A stretch of DNA of 64,000 nt, taken from contig PHCB01000010.1 of the NCBI GenBank assembly GCA_002842095.1, forward strand, positions 46,506 through 110,505. The letters run 5' to 3'. Positions within the stretch are counted from its first letter, which is position 1. Each line of letters opens with the position of its first letter. The notes below the pieces were generated by a model. The model searched no databases, was not told where the DNA came from, and saw nothing but the letters and a program-made list of their open reading frames with translations. The stretch comes from a candidate division BRC1 bacterium HGW-BRC1-1. Its GTDB lineage: Bacteria > Sumerlaeota > Sumerlaeia > Sumerlaeales > Sumerlaeaceae. Both the position numbers and the translations under genes were made by a program. Below are positions 57,983 to 64,000 of this stretch, piece by piece.

Positions 57983-60430
57983 TCACTTCAGCTTCAGTTC
58001 CACCCGCACCAACGGGCCGGTGGTGGGGACGTCGACATCGGTGGCGGAGGCTGCGACCTCCCAGCCCATTCCGACCATGGCCTGCACCCGTTCGACGCGG
58101 CCGTTGGACCAGCCGATGGCTTCGCCGCGCTCGTCGGTTACCATGCGTTGCAGGCCGCCATCCACCGTGACCGCTACGCCCGGGGCGGGAGTGCCATCGG
58201 CCTTGCGCACGACCACCAGGAAGGGGCGCTTCACCGGGATTTCACGTTCGCCTATGTCGAGTGTGGCACCCGCCGGCACCGGACCCTGATCTTTCCAGAA
58301 GGCAACGCCGAGGACTGGCTTGTAGGTGTTTGCGGCCGACACGTTGAACTTCACGCCCGCCGGGACGAAGATTTTCCCTTTGCCGTTAACACCCATCCAG
58401 CTCACGGACTCCTCGTACTGCCAGGGGTTTTCCTTCGTCGGGTTCAACCCATGGGGTTTAACCGCCCACGATGCCGGCGCGTCGTACGAGACGTTTACGT
58501 TTACTTGCAAGTTTTCCGCCGGCACCCCCTCATCATTTCGCAGATAAGGGTCGGGAAGAGTTTTTGGTAGCAGCACGGTCAAGATGGCTTCCCCGGAGGG
58601 AACCATGACTCCGTCGGGCATCTTAACGGTTTCTTTCCGGCGGCTCTGCTCGCTGCCAAAATTCGACAGGTTGGACTTCAACGCAATGTACCCCGGAGCA
58701 TAAGCGACGACTCCCATCGCCACTTTTCCCGGTGGGAGGTCGATGGCATAGCGCCCCTCGGCGTCCGTTCGACCCAAGGCAGAAATACTGAACCATGTTC
58801 CCGACTTCCCTATTTCACCCAGCGGGATGTGTCCGCCTTCATTGGTTACCGCGTCTATGCCTACGTTTGCCACGCGGTCATATATTTCATCGCGCTTCGC
58901 GGCTTCCATGGTGGCGAGGGTCCACGCGGCACTGCTCTCGAAACTGATGGCTAGATAAGCCCCGGCCACCGGCGCTCCCGTAACCGCGTTCACCATGCGC
59001 CCTTCCACGCGGGCGTGGTCGCCGCTGCCGGTGAAGACCAACAGAGTCCCCTCGCTGCCCCGGGCCACCGGCGCGCCCTCATAGCGCACACCGCGCCATT
59101 CCAGGGCGTAATGAGCGGGCACGGGAACACCCTGCAGTTCCACCAGACCGGTGTCGTCAACGGGGTTCATGATCATGTGCCCCCCGGACGTTTGCGAAGT
59201 GGTTCCATCCGCCCGGATCAGGCGCACATTACGGTCGTACTTGGCGCGCTTCAGGAAATCAGGAAGGGGCTGACCGTTATTTTCCAACAAACGAATCGTC
59301 AGGTTTTCTGTGTGGGTAAGTTTGATGATGTTTTCCTGACCCGCGATCAGGCGCGGCTCCTGTTTTCCGCTATTGCCGTCAGAGGCGGCAACACGCACCC
59401 GGAGGGCCGAGTTCGCGGGCGGAATCGTTTGGCCGGAGATTTTTTCCATCGCCGTAACGGGAACGCCAAAACGGAATTTCCCATCCTGCGACGTTGTCAG
59501 GGCACCACTCATTCCATTGTCCAACTGCACGCCGCCATGGCCGGGTGTTTCCAACCAAAACAAATTAATATTCGCCTGCACCGGCACTCCGTTTTCGTCC
59601 TGCACCACGCCGTAATAGAGCGGGCCGGTGGTTTCCACGGACCCCGATGCGAACAGCGCCAGAGCCACGCGACCCTCCGGCGGATTCAATTCGCCGGGGG
59701 GACGGAAGTTGAAGAGAGACCGCTTCTCAACCATGCCGGAGCCGGGATCGGTGATTTCGACTTCATCCCTGCCCATGGACATGTACGAGGAGTAACCGCC
59801 GAAACCAAGTGGGGTTCCCTCGGGCTGCAACAGACGCGGCCATTTCAGGCGCAACCGCGCTTCGCCGCTCAGGGTGCCCTGGGCCAGTACGAGGCTAACC
59901 TGCCGGCCGTTTATCTGCATGGTGCTGCGAACCACCACCGACAAGCCGGTGGCGGGTTTGCCGGTGGGGTCGACAAAATTGAGTTCCTTGGGACGGGAAG
60001 GCATGGGCATGCGGCCCCGGAGGCGCGCCTCATCGGGCGAAAGGGTTTCTTCTTTTCCAGCAAGATTGTAGCGCGTGGGAGAGTTCTGACCCATCGTGGT
60101 GTGGGAAAAGGTAAAGTCGGTTTCTTCACCAAACAACGCGGCGGCGGATTCGGGCAGTTCGTTGCGGGGCACGCGCAACATGCCGGGCTTGGCGGTTTGA
60201 GGAAGCTCCAGCGTGGCAGTGGTCATCGCCCCTGCGGCGTCGTTCATGACAAACAATTTGGCGTCTATGGGGCTTTCGACGAAAGACGAGCCGTCGGATG
60301 AAGGCGCCATCTGGAATACGGTGACCGCATAAACCTCGCCCACCCGCACCGGGGCAGCGTTGAGAGACGCAAGGGCGAGCAACACGCCCAGAAAGAAGCT
60401 GATCCGTAAAGCAGTAGTTCGCGTGGTCAT
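57983..60430 (-). CDS. Secreted multidomain protein with carboxypeptidase-regulatory-like/Ig repeats
   Basis: The 815-residue protein has a signal peptide (about 1-26, ASLNAAPVRVG). No catalytic motif is visible. Its C-terminal two-thirds contain several carboxypeptidase-regulatory-like units: EGRMVNAVTGAPVAGAYLAISFES, SALGRTDAEGRYAIDLPPGKVAMGVVAYAPGYIALK and VVVRKADGTPAPGVAVTVDGGL. The N-terminal third is beta-rich, with a PTGKPATGLSVVVRSTMQINGRQVSLVLAQGTLSGEARLRLKW stretch. ATG 60430 has GGAG eight bases upstream; the open frame extends 18 codons further without support. It may be a surface adhesin or scaffold. Neighbouring GSDH-type gene is on the same strand, 106 bp downstream. Confidence 0.65.
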   Translation of the reverse strand: MTTRTTALRISFFLGVLLALASLNAAPVRVGEVYAVTVFQMAPSSDGSSFVESPIDAKLFVMNDAAGAMTTATLELPQTAKPGMLRVPRNELPESAAALFGEETDFTFSHTTMGQNSPTRYNLAGKEETLSPDEARLRGRMPMPSRPKELNFVDPTGKPATGLSVVVRSTMQINGRQVSLVLAQGTLSGEARLRLKWPRLLQPEGTPLGFGGYSSYMSMGRDEVEITDPGSGMVEKRSLFNFRPPGELNPPEGRVALALFASGSVETTGPLYYGVVQDENGVPVQANINLFWLETPGHGGVQLDNGMSGALTTSQDGKFRFGVPVTAMEKISGQTIPPANSALRVRVAASDGNSGKQEPRLIAGQENIIKLTHTENLTIRLLENNGQPLPDFLKRAKYDRNVRLIRADGTTSQTSGGHMIMNPVDDTGLVELQGVPVPAHYALEWRGVRYEGAPVARGSEGTLLVFTGSGDHARVEGRMVNAVTGAPVAGAYLAISFESSAAWTLATMEAAKRDEIYDRVANVGIDAVTNEGGHIPLGEIGKSGTWFSISALGRTDAEGRYAIDLPPGKVAMGVVAYAPGYIALKSNLSNFGSEQSRRKETVKMPDGVMVPSGEAILTVLLPKTLPDPYLRNDEGVPAENLQVNVNVSYDAPASWAVKPHGLNPTKENPWQYEESVSWMGVNGKGKIFVPAGVKFNVSAANTYKPVLGVAFWKDQGPVPAGATLDIGEREIPVKRPFLVVVRKADGTPAPGVAVTVDGGLQRMVTDERGEAIGWSNGRVERVQAMVGMGWEVAASATDVDVPTTGPLVRVELKLK

Positions 60431-60543
60431 GGCAGGGTCTCCGATCATGAACCATCTCAGAACTGAGATTAGAAAACCAAGCAATTTTTAAGGAAAATCA
60501 AGTCCCTTGAGAAACCGCCTCTCAGAAGACAACGTCTTGCTGC

Positions 60544-60563
60544 GACCGGCGAGGGCGCCGGTC
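60544..60563 (+). repeat. GACCGGCG...CGCCGGTC palindrome, copy 2
   Basis: The exact core GACCGGCGAGGGCGCCGGTC is followed by CCACATT. Upstream it reads AACGTCTTGCTGC; copy 3 (60694-60713) has AACGTCCTGCGGC and the same core, and copy 1 (2857-2876) has one base change. Confidence 0.8.
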
Positions 60564-60595
60564 CCACATTTGTACTCCTGCCCCCCTGAGGTTTG

Positions 60596-60673
60596 GTAGG
60601 GGCGAACCTATGTGTTCGCCCAATCGCATAGACACGAAACCAGCCGAGGGCGGACACACAGGTCCGCCCCTAC
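60596..60673. repeat. Inverted pair of GTAGGGGCG...CGCCC palindromes
   Basis: GTAGGGGCGAACCTATGTG+TTCGCCC (60596-60621) and, inverted, GGGCGGACACACAGGTCC+GCCCCTAC (60648-60673) are reverse-complement relatives differing at three positions. Each has a short internal stem (GGGCG[AG]AC/GT[TC]CGCCC). Confidence 0.7.
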
Positions 60674-60693
60674 GGTACAGAACGTCCTGCGGC

Positions 60694-60713
60694 GACCGGC
60701 GAGGGCGCCGGTC
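60694..60713 (+). repeat. GACCGGCG...CGCCGGTC palindrome, copy 3
   Basis: The exact core GACCGGCGAGGGCGCCGGTC is followed by CCACATCC and preceded by AACGTCCTGCGGC. It is identical to copy 2 over the 20-bp core, with two differences in the 13 bp upstream. Confidence 0.8.
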
Positions 60714-60751
60714 CCACATCCCGGCTTGTTCTGTTCATCCATTCACCCCCG

Positions 60752-60796
60752 GTCCATAACGTCCATATCGTCCATTCAGTCCATATCGTCCATCCG
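60752..60796. repeat. Five-unit GTCCAT-NNN array before trigger-factor terminator
   Basis: Units at 60752, 60761, 60770, 60779 and 60788 carry AAC, ATC, TCA, ATC and CCG in perfect 9-bp register, all in one orientation. The array lies 21 bp beyond the trigger-factor terminator on the minus strand. Confidence 0.75.
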
Positions 60797-60816
60797 CCCC
60801 ATCCCCCCCAAACAGA

Positions 60817-60844
60817 AAAGCGCCGATCTCGCGATCGACGCTTT
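60817..60844 (-). terminator. Rho-independent terminator of the trigger-factor gene
   Basis: AAAGCG-C-CGATC and GATCG-A-CGCTTT form a 12-bp arm (one C-A mismatch) around a TCGC loop. On the minus strand CTTTTCTGTTT follows. It lies 35 bp after the stop codon at 60880. Confidence 0.75.
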
Positions 60845-60879
60845 CCTTGCGACTTAACTTTTTGAAACCGTAACCGCGC

Positions 60880-62331
60880 TTACGCGTCCTTCTTGGCGCC
60901 CTCGCCGGCTGCTTCTTCCTCGGGCTTTACTTCTTCAGCCGGAGGATCCACATACGTTACTTTGTTGTTGTCGAGGATGTACTTGCGTACCTTCGCGAAA
61001 CGCACCTGCTCGACGAACTGGCCGTATTCGCGACGCTTCTCCAGCGCCGCACGGATGGCCACGCCTTTGCGGCCTTCTTCCTTGCCGCGTTCTTCCAGTG
61101 CCTCCATGATGTCTGCCTCTTCCGCGGTGATGTTCTCCGCCAGACCAATGGCATCCACCAGCAGCAGACCTCTCACTCGGGCGCGGGCATCTTCCTCGGC
61201 CTGGGTCTGATACTCCTCGGCGTTGCGACCAGCGGCGCGGGCCGGCATGGCGCCGGTGCGATACATGTAGTTCATATCGGTGCGCATCATGTCTTCCTTC
61301 ACGCGGGCCTGCAGCGTGGGGGGCACTTCAAAATCGTGGGTTTCGAGCAGCTTCAGCACCAGCGACTCGAAGGCTTCGTCGGCGTTGGCGTCGTCCACAT
61401 ACTTCTGGTTGCGCTCGGTCAGCGTCGCACGCATCGCGTCGAGACTCTCGTGGCCGAGGTCCTTGGCGAACTCATCGTCCAACTCGGGCGTCTTCAGGGC
61501 CTTTACGCTTTTCACGGTCAGCGTGTAGCGTTCGGTCTGACCCGCGCGCTGCATACTGGGCGCCGACAGTTCCACGGTGTCGCCGGCCTTCTTGCCGTTG
61601 AGTTCCGCCAACACTTCGGCGGGGAACGCATCGTGCAGATGCTCAAACAGTTTGTTGCTCTCCTGGGCGATGGTTCGGCCCTTCGAGTCGACAACCTTCA
61701 CGTCCAGCACTGCGGCGTCATGACCTTCAATGCCGCGCTCCACCTCTTCGAAGGTGGCCGCCTGCTGGCGCATGTTCTCAAGGTTCGTCTCAACGATGTT
61801 CTCCGGCAGGCGAACCTGCGGAACGTCGATGGCGATGTCCTTGTAATCTTTGGGGTTAATCTCGGGTTTCACTTCCACGCGAACCGTCACCACGGGGTCG
61901 GGGCCGTCCTCGGTCTTCAGTTCGGTGACCATGGGCACGCCGTACAGGGTCAGCTTGGAGTCTTCCTCGTACTGGCGCACGATGGCGGGCACGAGCTTCT
62001 CCATCACTTCGCCGGATGCCTCGCGCATGAAGCGGCGCTTCAGCAGACCCACGGGGGCCTTGCCACGGCGGAAACCTTCGATGGCGGCAGTCTTGCGCCA
62101 TTCCTTAAACATCGCGTCGATGCGTGTCTGCCATTCCTCACGGGGGATTTCCACGCGAAGTTCCCGCATGGAGTTCTCCACGGGTTTGTCTTCCAGCACC
62201 TTGTGCGGCACACGCTCCTCGCGCTGCGCCCTTACCTGGGCAGCGGCGGTGTCGAGCGCGCTATCTTCGTGAGTCTCACCGGCTGTTACCGGCGTCTGTT
62301 CGGTTTCCGCATTCACATTTTCGTCTGACAC
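60880..62331 (-). CDS. tig: Trigger factor, ribosome-associated peptidyl-prolyl isomerase/chaperone
   Basis: This 483-residue protein binds the ribosomal exit tunnel and protects new chains. The N-terminal domain contains the ribosome-binding signature GFRRGKAP (about 84-91) within WRKTAAIEGFRRGKAPVGLLKRRF. The FKBP-like middle (about 190-280) includes GHDAAVLDVKVVDSKG, and the long C-terminal helical arm runs to about 440 with an acidic tail (EEVKPEEEAAGEG). A Gln/Glu-rich ~45-residue N-terminal extension precedes the usual start. The start is a GTG at 62331 with GGGAG about ten bases upstream; the first ATG lies much later. ClpP/ClpX genes, often next, are not seen here. Confidence 0.92.
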   Translation of the reverse strand: MSDENVNAETEQTPVTAGETHEDSALDTAAAQVRAQREERVPHKVLEDKPVENSMRELRVEIPREEWQTRIDAMFKEWRKTAAIEGFRRGKAPVGLLKRRFMREASGEVMEKLVPAIVRQYEEDSKLTLYGVPMVTELKTEDGPDPVVTVRVEVKPEINPKDYKDIAIDVPQVRLPENIVETNLENMRQQAATFEEVERGIEGHDAAVLDVKVVDSKGRTIAQESNKLFEHLHDAFPAEVLAELNGKKAGDTVELSAPSMQRAGQTERYTLTVKSVKALKTPELDDEFAKDLGHESLDAMRATLTERNQKYVDDANADEAFESLVLKLLETHDFEVPPTLQARVKEDMMRTDMNYMYRTGAMPARAAGRNAEEYQTQAEEDARARVRGLLLVDAIGLAENITAEEADIMEALEERGKEEGRKGVAIRAALEKRREYGQFVEQVRFAKVRKYILDNNKVTYVDPPAEEVKPEEEAAGEGAKKDA

Positions 62332-62564
62332 GAAATCAAGTCTCCCTTAGGTGGTTGCCAAGCGTTCCTATAAACTCGTTCAAAGTCTTAATTCGGATTT
62401 CAAGCAAAAGCCTCGCAGAGGGATTGCTGTTGACGCAACATTCCAAAAGCCCCACGAACATGCATGAGTCGCCGCTAAACTTTGGGTAAGAAGTTACAGG
62501 AAGTGGGAGTAAAGCGCAAGCGACCTGACGCTATTTGGCAACGGGAAACGGTCGTAGTTACATA

Positions 62565-64000
62565 ATGAAAGTGAAATGCCCACGCTGTGCCGCCGAAGTT
62601 GAACTGAGCGCCGAGGCGGATATGCCGGTTTGTTCGCACTGCGGGTCCTTCCTGCAGGGTGTGGCACCGCCTGTGCCTGTGGACCCGACCGACCCACCCC
62701 CCCCGAACAATAACACGCCGCCGCCCATGGACTTATCATCAGTGGCTTCGATGCTGGGTTCTGACGCGCCGGCTCGTGGGGCAGCGCCTCCCCCGGCACC
62801 CGCCGCCAAAGCGACACCACGTAAACCGGATATTTCCAGCCCCACCAACGACGTTACCGCGCCCTGCGACACCGATGCGCAAAAGCGGCTTCCCCTCAAT
62901 TCAGCGGCGGCCGCAGCGCCCACCCGAGCCCTGGCAACGGCTTCGTCCTCTTCGAACGGGAATGATGACACCGACGACGATGGTTTCCTCGCACCCCAAA
63001 CTGTCATTGGGAACTTCCGCATAGAAGGTCCCCTGGGCGTGGGCGGCATGGCGCACGTTTACAAGGCCACCCAGTTGTCCCTCAAGCGACCCGTGGCGCT
63101 GAAAATTCTCGCCTCGCGGCTCGCACGCAAGCCGGGTTTCGTGGAGAGATTCGACCGCGAGGCAGGCGCCCTGGCCTCCCTCTCCCATCCAAACATCGTC
63201 AACGTCATCGACAAGGGACGCGCTGGCGATCTCTATTACTTCGCCATGGAACTGGTCGACGGCATCACCCTCGACCAGCTCATTCAATCCGTGGACCTGA
63301 CCCCGCGCCATTACACCCACGTGATCGCCGAAATCTCCAAGGCGCTCTCGTATGTGCACGAATTGGGCATCATCCACCGCGACATCAAGCCCGCCAATGT
63401 GCTCGTAACGCGCCACGGTGTGGTGAAGGTTTCTGACTTCGGCATTGCCCACATTACCGAAGGTGCCGCCGAGGGCAAATCGGACACGACCAACCGCTCT
63501 TCTTCTGTGGGCACGCAGCACTACATGTCCCCGGAACAGACGCGCGATTCCGACTCGGTGGACGCCCGGGCCGACATCTATTCGCTCGCTGTGACCTTCT
63601 ACAAGATGTTCACCCGGCAGCTTCCGGCCACCGTGTGGCAGCCCCCCACGACGCTCAACCCCAAGCTGCCTCTGGACATCGACGCCGTGATTTCACGCGC
63701 CATGGCCCAGGACCCGGACGAGCGCCATGCGACCGTGAAAGAATTCTGCGACGCCGTGCTGGCCGTCTTTAACCCCGCCCTTCGTCCTCAGGATCCGAAG
63801 AAAAATTTTCAGCCGCCCAATCAAGGCGTCCTCTCCACATCGGGTCTTTTTTCGGGTACCAGTGGAACCCGCCGTGCGGCTTCCACCCCAGCCCCGGCAG
63901 CGGAGGGCGACGGCTCGGATTCCGGCGCCATGAGCGCCCTTTTCCGGCCCGCCTTTGTCATGTCGAATTTCGACCTGGAGCCGGGGACACCCTTCCCATC
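62565..64000 (+). CDS. Ser/Thr protein kinase with N-terminal zinc ribbon, partial at 3' end
   Basis: The frame starts at ATG 62565 and runs off the window (about 478 residues). Residues 5-26 form a two-CxxC zinc ribbon (CPRC...CSHC). A ~110-residue Pro/Ala/Ser-rich linker follows. The Hanks-type kinase domain spans about 151-400: P-loop GVGGMAHV (158-165), Lys180 in VALK, HRDIKPANV (271-279, catalytic Asp273), DFG (291-293), SPEQ activation-segment end and DARADIYSL. The zinc ribbon at the start of a PknB-like kinase fits sensors or adaptors in PVC-like and candidate-phylum bacteria. No membrane helix is visible before the cut. The ribosome-binding site is weak; no other in-frame start precedes it. 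Confidence 0.9.
   Translation, partial: MKVKCPRCAAEVELSAEADMPVCSHCGSFLQGVAPPVPVDPTDPPPPNNNTPPPMDLSSVASMLGSDAPARGAAPPPAPAAKATPRKPDISSPTNDVTAPCDTDAQKRLPLNSAAAAAPTRALATASSSSNGNDDTDDDGFLAPQTVIGNFRIEGPLGVGGMAHVYKATQLSLKRPVALKILASRLARKPGFVERFDREAGALASLSHPNIVNVIDKGRAGDLYYFAMELVDGITLDQLIQSVDLTPRHYTHVIAEISKALSYVHELGIIHRDIKPANVLVTRHGVVKVSDFGIAHITEGAAEGKSDTTNRSSSVGTQHYMSPEQTRDSDSVDARADIYSLAVTFYKMFTRQLPATVWQPPTTLNPKLPLDIDAVISRAMAQDPDERHATVKEFCDAVLAVFNPALRPQDPKKNFQPPNQGVLSTSGLFSGTSGTRRAASTPAPAAEGDGSDSGAMSALFRPAFVMSNFDLEPGTPFP

Larger units (their letters stand above)
60431..60879. other. Repeat-rich intergenic mosaic between Ig-like and trigger-factor genes
   Basis: The 449-bp gap contains, in order, GACCGGCG...CGCCGGTC palindrome copy 2 (60544-60563), an inverted pair of GTAGGGGCG-type palindromes (60596-60621 and 60648-60673), palindrome copy 3 (60694-60713), a five-unit GTCCAT array (60752-60796) and the trigger-factor terminator (60817-60844). 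About 110 bp at 60431-60540 show nothing clear and probably include the Ig-like gene promoter. Confidence 0.75.

Noticed and set aside
60431..60816. Short reading frames (WDRRPRRSPQ-like) in the repeat mosaic
   Set aside because: These are translations of the GACCGGCG palindromes and GTAGGGGCG repeats in chance frames; they have no ribosome-binding site.

Overview
The window is a compact, GC-rich bacterial chromosome segment with short intergenic gaps, many four-base ATGA overlaps between neighbouring genes, and frequent switches of strand. The content suggests a diderm, didomain-unresolved but PVC-like or candidate-phylum bacterium. Stand-alone pseudopilins with the stretch FTLIELLIVVAI...AVPNFLEAQVRSK, large secreted proteins built from PPC-like and GW..P repeats, a secretin, an RND pump and an AsmA-like protein all fit a lineage such as Candidatus Sumerlaeota (BRC1), Hydrogenedentota or Lentisphaerota. 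That placement is inference, because no rRNA gene is present. No tRNA, rRNA, CRISPR array, transposase or phage gene was seen.

Layout. 1-5.4 kb: a zinc/manganese-type ABC importer operon (minus strand), divergent from a P1B-4 metal-exporting ATPase (plus strand), with a 27-bp palindrome between them that looks like a metal-regulator operator. 5.5-12.5 kb: an RND pump with its membrane-fusion lipoprotein, then an orphan secretin. 12.9-24.6 kb: recX, a large AsmA-like protein, a secreted cupredoxin-like protein, a flippase/glycosyltransferase pair, a TIGR00300-type ornithine cyclodeaminase, a pseudopilin and pdxB. 24.7-32.8 kb: a glycan-use locus, with a GH20-like hexosaminidase and an alpha/alpha-toroid protein on one strand facing a sugar ABC transporter whose binding protein and first permease are fused into one polypeptide. 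33-36.7 kb: nikR beside a cysteine-repeat secreted protein, then YjbQ, a GT2 enzyme, a YpfJ-type metallopeptidase and a stand-alone Lrp ligand-binding domain. 37-43.8 kb: a secreted GHL10 protein, a secreted lipase-like protein, a peroxiredoxin, and an FtsX plus catalytically dead LytM pair (FtsX-EnvC-like). 43.8-48.3 kb: the hpt-lipoprotein-obg operon, a small secreted protein and a methyltransferase. 48.3-60.4 kb: a secreted 1,674-residue repeat protein, a U32 RlhA-like enzyme, a GSDH-type quinoprotein and a large secreted Ig-like protein. 60.9-64 kb: trigger factor and a zinc-ribbon Ser/Thr kinase cut by the window end.

The most unusual signal is not in the genes. Intergenic DNA holds at least five dispersed repeat families. 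(i) and (ii) are arrays with an exact 9-bp period, a fixed hexamer (ATGGAC or ATGGGA) followed by three variable bases, sometimes arranged as facing arms. (iii) is a ~200-213-bp element carrying an 11-bp tandem core, present twice in inverted orientation and each time starting within about 25 bp of a stop codon. (iv) is a 20-bp palindrome, GACCGGCGAGGGCGCCGGTC, seen three times. (v) covers other short palindromes. The gap at 60.4-60.9 kb is a mosaic of three of these families.
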